DNA of 64,000 bases from an uncultured Olsenella sp. (GTDB lineage Bacteria > Actinomycetota > Coriobacteriia > Coriobacteriales > Atopobiaceae). The translations under genes were made by a program, and so were the position numbers. Location: NCBI GenBank assembly GCA_900314495.1, contig OMVJ01000004.1, positions 35,034 to 99,033 of the forward strand. Reading direction: 5' to 3'. This document shows positions 1 through 8,653 of this stretch, piece after piece; within the stretch, counting starts at the first letter, position 1; every line of letters begins with the position of its first letter. The notes beneath the pieces were generated by a model that was not told where the DNA came from, ran no database searches, and worked only from the letters and a program-made list of their open reading frames with translations.

Positions 1-836
1 GGGATGCCGATGGAGAGGGTCTCCTTGATGGCGGGGTCGTGCACGTCCACGTAGAAGCGCAGCTTGATGCCGTTGCGGCGCAGGGACGGCACCTGCATGA
101 GCACCTGCACCAGGACGCCCAGGGGGTTGCCAATGGCCAGGCTGAGGATGGCCACCGTGTAGTTGGTGCCCGCGAACGCGTAGTAGAGGAAGAAGGACGC
201 AATGCAGACGATGTTGTTGAAGATGGGCGCCGCCTGGCTCCAGAAGTAGTCGCGCTCCGCGTTGAGCAGGCCGGAGATGAGCGACGACAGCGCGTACAGG
301 ATGCACTCGATCACGAAGAAGCGGAAGAGGAAGACCGAGAGGTCGAAGTCGAAGTCACCAGTAGCGTTGAAGGCCTGCGTCCAGATGGCCTGCCGCGCGA
401 AGACGAAGCCCAGGATGGTGACCGCGCCCATGAGGATGAGCACCAGCGACACCAGGTTGGACGCGTACTTGTTGGCGGAGTCACGGCCGGCCTTCTTCTT
501 CAGCGAGAGGTACACGGGCAGGAAGGCGGTGGCGATCATGCCGCCCATGACCAGCTCGTACAGCTGGTTGGGCAGGTTGTTGGCCGTGGTGTAGACGCTG
601 GAGAGGCCCGTTGCGCCCAACGCGAAGGCCTGGCCCCACGTGCGGAAGAAGCCCGTGATGCGCGAGATTATGACCAGCACGCTCATCATGGCGGCGGAAC
701 GGCCGACGTTGGCGGCGGTCTCCTCGCTGGCGGCGACTTGCGGCTGGCTGGCAGCGGGCTGCTTGCTGGCAGCGGGCTGCTTGCTGGCGGGCGCGGCCTG
801 CCCCCGCAGGTGCTTGGGCTCTTGGCTCTGTGGCAT
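1..836 (-). CDS. murJ: Lipid II flippase MurJ (MviN), N-terminal part
   Basis: This is the 5' part of a polytopic membrane protein; the gene runs off the left edge. MurJ flips the peptidoglycan precursor lipid II across the membrane. After a Gln/Pro/Ala-rich cytoplasmic head of about 45 residues, the translation shows the first MurJ helices, including the run IISRITGFFRTWGQAFALGA and then NNLPNQLYELVMGGMIATAF, both typical of the family. The ATG at 834-836 follows GAGAGGAGCG, a good ribosome binding site. An 18-base tandem repeat encodes repeated KQPAAS in the head. The wall hydrolase to the right is on the same strand and could be co-transcribed. Confidence 0.9.
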   Translation of the reverse strand, partial: MPQSQEPKHLRGQAAPASKQPAASKQPAASQPQVAASEETAANVGRSAAMMSVLVIISRITGFFRTWGQAFALGATGLSSVYTTANNLPNQLYELVMGGMIATAFLPVYLSLKKKAGRDSANKYASNLVSLVLILMGAVTILGFVFARQAIWTQAFNATGDFDFDLSVFLFRFFVIECILYALSSLISGLLNAERDYFWSQAAPIFNNIVCIASFFLYYAFAGTNYTVAILSLAIGNPLGVLVQVLMQVPSLRRNGIKLRFYVDVHDPAIKETLSIGI

Positions 837-939
837 GCATCGCTCCTCTCGATGAAACGAAAGGATTATATGCCCCTGCAGCAAACTGGCAGGAAACTGC
901 ACCGAAGCTACGCCACGGGCCGCGCCGCCGCGGGGCCCA

Positions 940-2331
940 TTACGCCACGGGCGTGCCCATGGCGTAGATGGTGAAGTAGCTCAGCGGCTTGATGTTCACC
1001 ACGTCGCCGGGGTGCGGGTCGTGCACGCACTGGTCGTTGCCAATGTACATGGCCACGTGGTGGCCGCCGTTGGCAAAGACCAGGTCACCGGGCTGCAGCT
1101 GCGTGGTGTCGCTGAAGAGGTGGCCCAGCTGGCGGCAGTAGGGAATCTGCGTGTAGGTGGTGCGCGGGATGGAGAACCCACCCTGCCGGTAGGCCCATTG
1201 GCACAGGCCGGAACAGTCCGTGCCGCCGGACGTGGGCCAGGTGCCGCCCCACACGTAGGGCGTGCCCAGCAGGGACAGCGCCGCCTGCACGATGGTCTGG
1301 CGCGTGGCTGCGTCGAGCGTGCCGGAGGTGCCCGTGGCACCGTAGGCCGCGGAGTAGGAGCCCGCCCGAGCGGCACGGGCGGCCGCCTCGCGCGCCTTGC
1401 GCTCCTCCTCCTCGCGCGCGGCCTGAATCTCCGCGTCGCGCTTGGCCATGAGGTCCTTGACCTCGCCGTCCAGGGAGTTTACGAGGTTCGTCGCCTCCTG
1501 CGACTTGGCTTGAGTGGCCGCCGCCTGGGAATTGAGCTGAGCCTGCAGGCTCTGCAGGGAATTGCGCTGGGTCACCAGCTCCGCCTGGGCGGCCTCAAGC
1601 TCGTCCTGCTGGGAGACAAGCGACGCCTTGGCATCCTCCAGCTGGGACTTCTTGCTTTCGAGGTCCTTCTTCTGGTCCTCCAGCTGGGCCTTGAGGTCCT
1701 TTATCTCCGCCACCTGCTGGGAGTCCTGCTCCTGGATGGCGTCCATGTAGTGCACGCCGCTCAGGAACTCGTCCATGGTGGCAGCGTTGAGGGCAACGGA
1801 GAGGATGTTGGTGGGGCCGGCCTTGTAGTCGCTCTTGATGCGCCTGGAGAGGAGGTCCTGCTTCTGGTCGATCTCGCGCTCGGTCTTGGTGATGCTGTCC
1901 TGCGTGGACTTGATCTGCGCCTGCGTGGAGTCGATCTGGCCCTGGGTCTTGTCGATCTCCGCCTGCTTGGCGTCGATCTTCTTCTGCTGGTCCGCGATCT
2001 GGGAGTTTACGCCGTCGACCTTCTCCTGCGTCTGCGCCTGCTGGTAGCCAAGCTCCTCCAGCTCCGCGCCAATCTGCTCCAGCTGGGCCTGGGCAGCGTC
2101 GTAGCGGCTTTGCGCGTCGCTGAGGGCGTTGAGAGTCTCCTGCGTGGCCTGGGGCACGGCATGAGCGGTCACCGGCGCAAGAGCGCTGATGCCGAGGCCC
2201 GCGAGCGCGGCCCCCGCTAGGCGGAAGGCGCCGCGGCGGGTGATGTTGGCGGTGGTGCTAGCGCTGGGAGAAGTGCTGGTGCTTATGTTTGACCCGGCAC
2301 GCTGGGTGCCGGCGTTGGCTTGTCTGCCCAT
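940..2331 (-). CDS. Tat-exported coiled-coil NlpC/P60 peptidoglycan hydrolase
   Basis: A 463-residue secreted cell-wall endopeptidase of the CwlO/PcsB layout. Residues 31-58 form a twin-arginine signal (TRRGAF, hydrophobic stretch, then AHA cleavage). Residues 65-310 are a long coiled coil rich in Gln, Glu and Lys. Residues 346-463 are an NlpC/P60 domain with the catalytic Cys at about 373 (DCSG) and His at about 425 (HHVAMY). It probably cleaves the D-Glu to diamino-acid bond in stem peptides, with the coiled coil controlling access. It lies just upstream of murJ on the same strand. Family assignment is firm; exact bond specificity is inferred. Confidence 0.9.
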   Translation of the reverse strand: MGRQANAGTQRAGSNISTSTSPSASTTANITRRGAFRLAGAALAGLGISALAPVTAHAVPQATQETLNALSDAQSRYDAAQAQLEQIGAELEELGYQQAQTQEKVDGVNSQIADQQKKIDAKQAEIDKTQGQIDSTQAQIKSTQDSITKTEREIDQKQDLLSRRIKSDYKAGPTNILSVALNAATMDEFLSGVHYMDAIQEQDSQQVAEIKDLKAQLEDQKKDLESKKSQLEDAKASLVSQQDELEAAQAELVTQRNSLQSLQAQLNSQAAATQAKSQEATNLVNSLDGEVKDLMAKRDAEIQAAREEEERKAREAAARAARAGSYSAAYGATGTSGTLDAATRQTIVQAALSLLGTPYVWGGTWPTSGGTDCSGLCQWAYRQGGFSIPRTTYTQIPYCRQLGHLFSDTTQLQPGDLVFANGGHHVAMYIGNDQCVHDPHPGDVVNIKPLSYFTIYAMGTPVA

Positions 2332-2400
2332 GGGGTACCCCCGAGTTTGGTTGTGGTGTGGTTACGGTTGCGGTTCGTTTTGCGTTGTGGGTAGGCAACC

Positions 2401-2406
2401 ATTATA
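2401..2406 (-). promoter_or_regulatory. Candidate -10 box (TATAAT) of the NlpC/P60 gene
   Basis: On the minus strand the sequence reads TATAAT about 70 bases before the start codon of the wall hydrolase. No convincing -35 box is seen at the matching distance, so the call rests on the -10 alone. Confidence 0.35.
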
Positions 2407-2441
2407 CGTGCGATGCGCCGACGCGCACCACTTTTTCATCC

Positions 2442-2507
2442 ATGAGACACGGGGTCGGTTCTCACGTCTCATTCAAATGAGACAAAAGGTGCGTCCCCCT
2501 GTCTCAT
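2442..2507. repeat. REP-like palindrome pair, overlapping the hisI stop codon
   Basis: There are two units, 2442-2472 and 2477-2507, each starting ATGAGAC and ending GTCTCAT. The second carries the GGGGGACG core in minus orientation. The hisI stop codon TGA (2504-2506) is part of the TGAGAC end of the second unit. Related units occur at seven other places in the window. Confidence 0.85.
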
Positions 2508-2881
2508 CCCACGAGCTGGCGGAAGAAGCAGCTGCGGTGGCCGGTGTGGCAGGCGGGGCCGGGCGAGTCCACCTCGTATACCAGCGTGTCCGAGTCGCAG
2601 TCCACCAGCACGCGGCGTAGCTGCTGCGTGTTTCCGCTGGTAGCGCCCTTGTTCCACAGCTCCTGGCGGGAGCGGGACCAGAACCACGTGGTGCCCGTCT
2701 CAAACGTCAGGCGCACGGCCTCCTGGTTGGCCCACGCCACCATGAGCACCTCGCCCGTATCCCACTGCTGCACCACCACGGGGATGAGCCCGCGTGCGTC
2801 CAGCTTGAGGGGCGTCTGACTCAGCTTGGCGGGCTCCACGGCCTCGCCCGCGTACTTCTCGCACGTATCTTCGGCGTCCAT
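2504..2881 (-). CDS. hisI: Phosphoribosyl-AMP cyclohydrolase
   Basis: HisI opens the purine ring of phosphoribosyl-AMP, the third step of histidine synthesis. The 125-residue protein has the metal-binding run [20 protein letters not shown] followed by GHRSCFFR, with the Asp and Cys ligands of the family. No HisE (pyrophosphatase) domain follows, so this is the single-domain form; hisE is not seen in the window. The ATG at 2879-2881 is preferred because GGGAGG lies 8 bases upstream of it; the in-frame ATG at 2885-2887 touches that site. The gene is separated from the main his operon by about 2 kb. Confidence 0.93.
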   Translation of the reverse strand: MDAEDTCEKYAGEAVEPAKLSQTPLKLDARGLIPVVVQQWDTGEVLMVAWANQEAVRLTFETGTTWFWSRSRQELWNKGATSGNTQQLRRVLVDCDSDTLVYEVDSPGPACHTGHRSCFFRQLVG

Positions 2882-2986
2882 TTGCATCCTCCCGTCGCGG
2901 AAAACCGTCCGCTTGCGACCTTTTGGCACAACCTTACCACGGGTACATACAATGGAAGCTTACATCCCAATGCAAGCGAGGTCAGA

Positions 2987-3829
2987 ATGCCAGAAACCCC
3001 CAACCAGCATCCCGGCGTGCGCGTCGCCTTCGAGGACGAGCTGTGCGCCGGAGCAACCATGAAGTGCCTGGACGCGCGCATGATGCAGATTTACGTCCAC
3101 ATGGCCAGCAACGACGCGCTGACGCCGGAGGAACTGCTGCGGCGCAAGGGCTACCTGGTGGGGGACACGCTCACCAAGGGCGGGGTGCTGCTGTTTGCCA
3201 AGGATCCCGCGCGGTTCATTCCGTGCGCGCGCGTGCACATCGCCCGCTTCAAGCAGTTTGAACGCGGCGGCCACAAGGAGTCCATCTGCGTGAAGGACCT
3301 GCTGCTGGACGGGCCCCTTCCCAAGCTGCTGGCCCGCACGGAGGAGCAGGTGCTGGACCTCACGGACGAGATCACCTTCTTCGACACGGACGGCGGCTTC
3401 AAGAAGGTGCGAGACTACCCCCGCCACGCCTGGATTGACGGCCTGCTGGGCGCCCTGCTCCACCGGTCCTATCGGTCGGACAGCTACATCCACATCACGA
3501 TTCTGGAGGACCGGCTGCAAATCCTCTCCCCCGGCACGCCCGACGTGCCCATCGACCGCGGCGCGCGCACGGCGGAGGGCAGCATGCGCAACCCCCGCAT
3601 AACCCGCGGCATGACCGAGATGGGCATCGCCATGGAGCACATCGAGAGCAGCACCTCCCTGCAGGAGCGGCTGACCAGCCTGGAGCGGCCGGTCTTCGAG
3701 GAGCGCGACGCGCTGGACGGCAGCTCCGTGCAGCTGACGGTGAAGAGCAACATCGAGGCCTGGAACCAGCTGCTGGAGGAGAACATGGTGGATGGCCGCA
3801 TGCTGCTCTCCCCCATCTACTCGCTGTGA
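2987..3829 (+). CDS. AlbA_2-family-like ATP-binding protein lacking the DNA-binding head
   Basis: A 280-residue protein resembling the C-terminal two thirds of the COG2865 proteins (AlbA_2 plus HATPase_c_4), which are often called RecG-like or putative transcriptional regulators. Around residues 55-80 is LTKGGVLLFAKDPARFIPCA, matching their TxxGxLLFGKxP segment. Further on, YPRHAWIDGLLGALLHRSYR and EDRLQILSPG resemble the GHKL ATPase N box and strand. The usual N-terminal AlbA_2 domain of about 120 residues is not present. The ATG at 2987 is chosen because upstream in-frame sequence has no protein-like character. It diverges from hisI. Function is unknown, and it may be a decayed remnant that is still in frame. 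Confidence 0.65.
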   Translation: MPETPNQHPGVRVAFEDELCAGATMKCLDARMMQIYVHMASNDALTPEELLRRKGYLVGDTLTKGGVLLFAKDPARFIPCARVHIARFKQFERGGHKESICVKDLLLDGPLPKLLARTEEQVLDLTDEITFFDTDGGFKKVRDYPRHAWIDGLLGALLHRSYRSDSYIHITILEDRLQILSPGTPDVPIDRGARTAEGSMRNPRITRGMTEMGIAMEHIESSTSLQERLTSLERPVFEERDALDGSSVQLTVKSNIEAWNQLLEENMVDGRMLLSPIYSL

Positions 3830-3916
3830 GACACGGGGACGTGATGAGACGGGGGGACGTACCTTTTGTCTCATGACAAAGGGGGATGACAAAGGGGGAC
3901 GTTTCCCTTCTGTCAC
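3827..3916. repeat. REP-like palindrome cluster, beginning at a stop codon
   Basis: Several units run together: TGAGACACGGGGACG, TGAGACGGGGGGACG to GTCTCA, and two TGACAAAGGGGG copies ending CTGTCAC. The first base is the T of the TGA stop codon of the preceding gene. It shows both end types of the family, TGAGAC/GTCTCA and TGACA/TGTCAC. Confidence 0.85.
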
Positions 3917-4017
3917 GCATGGCAGCCTTCGCGCTGCGGGCGGCCGCCGGCTGGCTACCGTAACCCAAATTCTGGAGAGCGAAGCCCTCGAATTACGCCA
4001 AGTGGCATCACGCGTAG

Positions 4018-4245
4018 ACCCCCAGTCGTGATTCCGGGACTTTTGCACCATTCTCGGCAAGCACAACATGCTATAAGGCCAGCTCAGAGGCACCGTGAAA
4101 AAGTGCGTGTTCCCCACCGTAGGGAATCGCACTCTCAAGGGTGCTGCCGTTTCAAGAAAGTGCAGGTCAGAGGGGGTGGCCGTCTCGTCGCACAACGCCA
4201 AAATAGCGCCTAAGGTGCAAAAGTTCGACAATCACGACTGGGGGT
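4018..4245. repeat. Core-plus-palindrome element, copy 1 (MITE-like, 228 bp)
   Basis: The ends form an inverted repeat of 32 bases (4018-4049 against 4214-4245) with 28 matches; the outer 16 match perfectly (ACCCCCAGTCGTGATT). Seventeen bases inside the left end is the core ACATGCTATAAGGCCAGCT (4066-4084). A second hairpin, AGTGCG to CGCACT, lies near 4101-4132. No credible gene is inside. This fills most of the 800-base gap between two convergent genes. Confidence 0.8.
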
Positions 4246-4318
4246 AGGCTGGGGAGTCAGCGCCGAACGGCAATCGCCCGCTCCGTTCCCCACTGCTCGG
4301 CGCCAACCAAGCGCGTAT

Positions 4319-4476
4319 GCCAATGGCGTGCGCACTCTTTCCTCCGCAGGCAACGCAACAGTGCGCACGCCAGCTTCGTGACGTGCTAGAAAGCCAGTTG
4401 GCATCCGACCGGCCCCACAGAATGCGCACTACCGAATCGGAAAGGTGTACAAGCCATTGGCATGCGCACTCTTTCC
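4319..4476. repeat. Core-plus-palindrome element, copy 2
   Basis: A perfect 12-base inverted repeat TGGCGTGCGCAC/GTGCGCACGCCA (4324-4335, 4361-4372) precedes a diverged core ACGTGCTAGAAAGCCAGTTG (4381-4400). GCCATTGGCATGCGCACTCT (4453-4472) repeats the left segment GCCAATGGCGTGCGCACTCT (4319-4338) in direct orientation. No gene is seen here. Confidence 0.65.
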
Positions 4477-4583
4477 CCTGCTTCGCTCCTGCCTTCGCGG
4501 GCAACGCGACAAGTGGCCCCGCCACCAGCAGAAACAACAAAGGGGCGGTGACCACCGGCCGCCGCCCCGCATGTCAGAAGAGC

Positions 4584-4627
4584 GTGTCAAAACAGAAACG
4601 TCCCCCTTTGTCTCCCCCCTTTGTCAC
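4584..4627. repeat. REP-like unit beside the hisF stop codon
   Basis: The unit runs from GTGTCAAAACAG through GTCCCCC to TTTGTCAC. On the minus strand it starts two bases after the hisF stop codon. It belongs to the TGACA/TGTCA subtype. Confidence 0.8.
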
Positions 4628-4628
4628 G

Positions 4629-5399
4629 TCAGAAGTCGAGGCGGACGGGGATGCCCTGGGAGGCCATGTACTCCTTCACCTGGCGAATGCTGTACGTGCC
4701 AAAGTGGAAGACGCTGGCGGCCAGCACGGCGTCGGCCTCGCCCTCGATGATGCCCTCGGCAAAGTGCTCCAGCGTGCCCACGCCGCCGGACGCGATCACG
4801 GGGATGGGCACGGCACGGGCGACGGTGCGCGTCAGGGCCAGGTCGAAGCCCTCCTTGGTACCGTCGCGGTCCATGCTGGTGAGCAGAATCTCGCCCGCGC
4901 CGCGGCGCGCGGCTTCCTCCGCCCAGCCAACGGCGTCGATGCCAGTGTTGTGCCGGCCGCCCGCGGTGAAGACCTCCCACTTGTCACGCCCGTCGCTCAC
5001 GCGCTTGGCGTCGATGGCCACGATCACGGCCTGGCTGCCAAAGGCCTGGGCCGCGCGCGTGATGAGCGTGGGGTCCTTGACGGCGGCGGAGTTGAGCGAG
5101 ACCTTGTCCGCGCCGGCGGAGACCATGCGCACCATGTCGGGCAAGGTGCGGAAGCCGCCGCCCACGGTGTAGGGAATGCGCAGCTCGGCGGAGGCGCGGC
5201 TGGCCAGGTCAACGGTGGTCTTGCGGTCGTCGGAGGTGGCGGTGATGTCCAGGAAGACAACCTCGTCGGCACCCTCGTGGTCGTAGACGCTGGCCAGCTC
5301 AACGGGGTCGCCGGCGTCGCGCAGGTCCACGAAGTTCACGCCCTTGACCACGCGGCCGTCCTTGACGTCCAGGCAGGGAATCACGCGCTTGGTTAGCAT
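4629..5399 (-). CDS. hisF: Imidazole glycerol phosphate synthase, cyclase subunit
   Basis: HisF uses ammonia delivered by HisH to turn PRFAR into imidazole glycerol phosphate and AICAR. The 256-residue protein is a full (beta/alpha)8 barrel. It begins [19 protein letters not shown], holding the first catalytic Asp, and VIVAIDAKR holds the second. [10 protein letters not shown] is the phosphate-binding loop near the C-terminus. It is the last gene of the his operon and overlaps hisA by 7 bases, which points to coupled translation. Confidence 0.97.
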   Translation of the reverse strand: MLTKRVIPCLDVKDGRVVKGVNFVDLRDAGDPVELASVYDHEGADEVVFLDITATSDDRKTTVDLASRASAELRIPYTVGGGFRTLPDMVRMVSAGADKVSLNSAAVKDPTLITRAAQAFGSQAVIVAIDAKRVSDGRDKWEVFTAGGRHNTGIDAVGWAEEAARRGAGEILLTSMDRDGTKEGFDLALTRTVARAVPIPVIASGGVGTLEHFAEGIIEGEADAVLAASVFHFGTYSIRQVKEYMASQGIPVRLDF

Positions 5400-6184
5400 G
5401 GTTGGTCCTCCTTCTGGTCTTCGCTGGCGACGCGCGCGGCGGCGGAACCCGTCGCGGCCGCGGCAAGGGCGTCCTCCAGCGAGAAGTTGCCCTCGTAGAT
5501 GGCCCTGCCGGTGATTGCGCCCTCGACAACCGCCGGCCCGGCAGCCGCCAGCGCGCGAATGTCCGCCAGCGTGGCGATGCCGCCGGAGGCAACCACCGGG
5601 AAGCCCGCGACGCCCGAGATGTGGCGGTAGGCGTCCACGTCTATGCCCGTCTGCATGCCGTCGCGCGCGATGTCCGTGAAGACCAGGTGGCGATAGCCCA
5701 GCGCGGCCAAGCGCGAGACCAGCTCGTCAGCCTGCAGCGCCTCCCCCTCGCGCCAGCCGTTCACGCGAACCTGGCCGTCTCGGGCGGCAACGTCCGCCAC
5801 CAGCAGCTCGCCATACTCGCGCGCGGCCGCCTCCGCGAAGCCGGGATCACGCACCAGGGCCGTGCCGATGGCGATGCGCTTGGCGCCCGCGTCCGCCAGT
5901 CGCGCCACGGCCTCCATGCTGCGAACGCCGCCACCCGTGTCCACGGAGATGCCCGGAACCTGGCAGATGGCTGCAATCGCGCGGCGGTTCTTCTCCAGCG
6001 CGTCGGCGTCTTCCTCAAACGTGGCAGAGAGATCCACCACGTGGATCCACTTTGCCCCGCGGGCCACGAAGTCGCGCGCCACAGCCGCCGGATCCGTGGA
6101 GTAGACGGTCATCTTGGACCGGTCGCCGCGCTGCAGGCGCACCACCTGGCCGGCTATGAGGTCAATCGCGGGGAAGAGGATCAT
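5393..6184 (-). CDS. hisA: ProFAR isomerase
   Basis: HisA isomerises ProFAR to PRFAR by an Amadori rearrangement. The 263-residue barrel starts [20 protein letters not shown], with the catalytic Asp in [17 protein letters not shown] and [11 protein letters not shown] hold the second catalytic Asp and phosphate-binding residues. The start at 6184 overlaps the hisH stop as ATGA. The C-terminal tail after about residue 245 is Ala-rich and extends past the normal barrel end. Confidence 0.97.
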   Translation of the reverse strand: MILFPAIDLIAGQVVRLQRGDRSKMTVYSTDPAAVARDFVARGAKWIHVVDLSATFEEDADALEKNRRAIAAICQVPGISVDTGGGVRSMEAVARLADAGAKRIAIGTALVRDPGFAEAAAREYGELLVADVAARDGQVRVNGWREGEALQADELVSRLAALGYRHLVFTDIARDGMQTGIDVDAYRHISGVAGFPVVASGGIATLADIRALAAAGPAVVEGAITGRAIYEGNFSLEDALAAAATGSAAARVASEDQKEDQPC

Positions 6185-6849
6185 GCGACCCCTCCCCGCT
6201 CCACGATGGCCACGTAGTTGCGCAGGATGTTGAGGCCCGTGCGCGAGGACTTCTCGGGGTGGAACTGCACGCCGAAGACATTTTCGTGCCAGACACCAGA
6301 GGCAAAGCTGCGCGTGTAGTGCGTGCGGGTGGTCACCAGGTCGGGCCCCACGTCCTCCGCAAGCGCGTAGGAATGGGTGAAGTAGACGTTGGCGCCCTCG
6401 GCCGTGCCCTGCAGCAGGGGGCACTCGCGGCCGTGCTGCGTGAGGTGAATCTGGTCCCAGCCAACATGCGGCACCTTCAGGCGGGGGGACTCCAGCCTGC
6501 GCACGGAACCCGGCAGGATGCCCAGGCCCTGGGCCCAAATGTCCTCCGGCGCGTGCTGCAGGGTGCGCTCGTCCCCGCGCTCGAACAGCAGGTGCAGGCC
6601 CAGGCAGATGCCCAGGAAGGGCACGCCGCGCTCGGCGGAGCCCAGAATTGCCTCCGCCTCGCCGGATTCCCGCAGGTAGATCATGGCGTCCTCAAAGGAA
6701 CCGACGCCGGGCACAATGACGCCACCGGCCGCCGCGATGGTCGCGGGGTCGTCCGAGATGACCGCGTTGCCGCCCGCGTCGTTGATGGAGCGCGCCACGC
6801 TGGAGAGGTTGCCCTTGTGGTAGTCCACCACGACGATCTTCTTGCTCAT
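6181..6849 (-). CDS. hisH: Imidazole glycerol phosphate synthase, glutaminase subunit
   Basis: HisH hydrolyses glutamine and channels ammonia to HisF. The 222-residue class I amidotransferase has its nucleophile Cys at residue 82 (LGICLGLHLLF), and the His-Glu pair lies in VQFHPEKS near residue 200. VPGVGSF near residue 47 is the usual early loop. The start ATG shares one base with the hisB stop (TAATG), and the stop overlaps the hisA start, so hisB-hisH-hisA are translationally coupled. Confidence 0.97.
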   Translation of the reverse strand: MSKKIVVVDYHKGNLSSVARSINDAGGNAVISDDPATIAAAGGVIVPGVGSFEDAMIYLRESGEAEAILGSAERGVPFLGICLGLHLLFERGDERTLQHAPEDIWAQGLGILPGSVRRLESPRLKVPHVGWDQIHLTQHGRECPLLQGTAEGANVYFTHSYALAEDVGPDLVTTRTHYTRSFASGVWHENVFGVQFHPEKSSRTGLNILRNYVAIVERGGVA

Positions 6850-7481
6850 TACAGGGCCCCCTTCGTGGACGGGATGCCGGTCACGCGCGGGTCGTCCTCC
6901 ACGGCGGTGCGCAGCGCCCGCGCGCAGGCCTTGAACGTGGCCTCGATTATGTGGTGCGCGTTGGTGCCGGCAATCTTGTGCAGGTGCAGCGTCATGCCAG
7001 CCTGCCGCGCGAAGCCGACGAAGAACTCCTGCGCCAGCTCCGTGTCGAAGGTGCCCACCTTGGCCGGGCCAATCTCCACGTCCCAGTACAGCTCCCCGCG
7101 GCCAGAGATGTCCACGGCTGCCATGACCAGTGCCTCGTCCAGCGGCACGGCCACGCTGCCAAAGCGGCGGATTCCCTCCTTGGTGCCCAGGGCCTGCGCC
7201 AGCGCCTGACCCAGCACGATGCCCGTGTCCTCCACGGTGTGGTGGTCGTCCACCCAGGTATCGCCCTGCGCGTGCACCGTCAGGTCGATGAGCGAATGGC
7301 GGCCCAGGGCGTTGAGCATGTGGTCGAAGAAGCCGACGCCCGTGGAGATGTCGCACTTGCCCGTGCCGTCCAGGTCCACCGTGACGGTGATGTCCGTCTC
7401 GCCCGTCTTGCGGGATATGGTTGCGGTTCGCGTACCTGCGACCTGCGTGCCAGCTGCCTGCGTGCCTGCGGTCTGCGCCAT
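6849..7481 (-). CDS. hisB: Imidazoleglycerol-phosphate dehydratase
   Basis: HisB dehydrates imidazole glycerol phosphate to imidazole acetol phosphate. The 210-residue monofunctional enzyme has the paired metal sites [15 protein letters not shown] and [12 protein letters not shown], plus [16 protein letters not shown]. About 15 residues of Thr/Ala/Gly-rich sequence precede the domain. GGAGG lies 6 bases before the start. No phosphatase domain is fused, so histidinol-phosphatase must be encoded elsewhere; none is seen in the window. Confidence 0.97.
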   Translation of the reverse strand: MAQTAGTQAAGTQVAGTRTATISRKTGETDITVTVDLDGTGKCDISTGVGFFDHMLNALGRHSLIDLTVHAQGDTWVDDHHTVEDTGIVLGQALAQALGTKEGIRRFGSVAVPLDEALVMAAVDISGRGELYWDVEIGPAKVGTFDTELAQEFFVGFARQAGMTLHLHKIAGTNAHHIIEATFKACARALRTAVEDDPRVTGIPSTKGAL

Positions 7482-7482
7482 G

Positions 7483-8592
7483 CTATGCCTCCTTCGAGCT
7501 CTGCGAGAGGATCTGGTTCAGCGCCGCGAGCACGCGGTCGTTCTCCTCTGGCTTCCCTATGGTGACGCGAAGGCAGCCCCCAAGGCCCGGCGTGGACGAA
7601 AAGTTACGAACCAGAATCGAATGCCGGTCGCGCAGGGTGGCCCAGACGCGCGGCGCGTCCGGCACGCGCACGCACAGGAAGTTGGCGCAGCTGGGCCAGA
7701 CGGTCACGCCCAGGCCCCCCATGCCGAGAAGCGCCTGGTAAACGCGGGTGCGCTCGGCCTTAATGCAGTCGATGGTGGGCTGGAAGTCCGCGCGGGAGTC
7801 CGCGATGACCTCCGCCGCCGCCTGCACCAGCACGTCCACGGTGTAGGGCTGGCGCACCGCCGCCAGAGCGCCCACCACGGAGGGGTCCGCCAAAATGTAG
7901 CCCAGGCGGCCGCCCGCGAAGGCGAAGGCCTTGGAGAAGGTATGCAGCACGGCCAGGTTGGGGTAGGTGTTCACCAGGTCCTCACAGGTTGTGCCGTCCG
8001 GCGCGAACTCCATGTAGGCCTCGTCCAAGAGCACGATGCCGGGGCAGGCCTGGCACAGGCGCGCCACGTCCTGGCGGGAGGCCACGTCGCCCGTGGGGTT
8101 GTTGGGCGAGGTCAGGATGACCAGGTGCGCCGTGCGAGCGGCCTCCACCAGGGCATCCATGTTGGGACGCAGGGTGACGGGGTCGCGCGGCACGTCCACC
8201 ACCGGCGTGTCGACCAAGCCGGCGTAGAGGCCGTACACGGAGAACGTGGGCGGGCAGTTCACCAGCACATGTCCCGGCCCGCCAAAGGCCAGGAAGAGGT
8301 TGAAGAGAAGCTCGTCGCCACCGTTGCCCACGCAGACCTGCGCCGGCGTCACGCCGTGCCAGTCCGCAATCCTCTGCCGCAGGGCGTCCGCCAGGGGCAC
8401 CGGGTAGCGGTTGAGGGGCGTGGCCGCCAGCGCGGCGTTCAGGCGCTCGCGCACCGCGGGCGGCATGCCGTAGGTGTTCTCGTTGGCGGAGAGGTTGACC
8501 TCCACCGGCGAGAAGCCCGGATCGTAGGGCTCAAGCGCCGCGGCGGACGGGCGCATCAGGGCGCGTACCTGGTCTGATATGGCTAGGGCCAT
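7483..8592 (-). CDS. hisC: Histidinol-phosphate aminotransferase
   Basis: HisC is a class II PLP aminotransferase that makes histidinol phosphate using glutamate as amino donor. The 369-residue protein shows [11 protein letters not shown] near residue 35, the cofactor-binding run SPNNPTGD, and the Schiff-base Lys in [25 protein letters not shown] near the C-terminus holds the substrate-binding Arg. It ends one base before hisB and follows hisD by about 60 bases. Confidence 0.97.
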   Translation of the reverse strand: MALAISDQVRALMRPSAAALEPYDPGFSPVEVNLSANENTYGMPPAVRERLNAALAATPLNRYPVPLADALRQRIADWHGVTPAQVCVGNGGDELLFNLFLAFGGPGHVLVNCPPTFSVYGLYAGLVDTPVVDVPRDPVTLRPNMDALVEAARTAHLVILTSPNNPTGDVASRQDVARLCQACPGIVLLDEAYMEFAPDGTTCEDLVNTYPNLAVLHTFSKAFAFAGGRLGYILADPSVVGALAAVRQPYTVDVLVQAAAEVIADSRADFQPTIDCIKAERTRVYQALLGMGGLGVTVWPSCANFLCVRVPDAPRVWATLRDRHSILVRNFSSTPGLGGCLRVTIGKPEENDRVLAALNQILSQSSKEA

Positions 8593-8653
8593 GGGTTCTC
8601 CCTCGGTGTTCGGGCGCGGACGCGAATTGCGCGGCGTCCGCGCTGCCTGCTCG

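Noticed and set aside
743..795. Tandem repeat near the murJ start as a regulatory repeat
   Set aside because: It is inside the coding frame (KQPAAS repeated) and simply extends a disordered cytoplasmic head.
2882..2986. Upstream extension of the ATP-binding gene to 2882
   Set aside because: The added residues have no family similarity and overlap the hisI promoter region; the ATG at 2987 is better placed.
4018..4245. Insertion sequence with a transposase
   Set aside because: The inverted ends are convincing, but the 164 bases between them cannot encode a transposase and no clear target duplication is seen.
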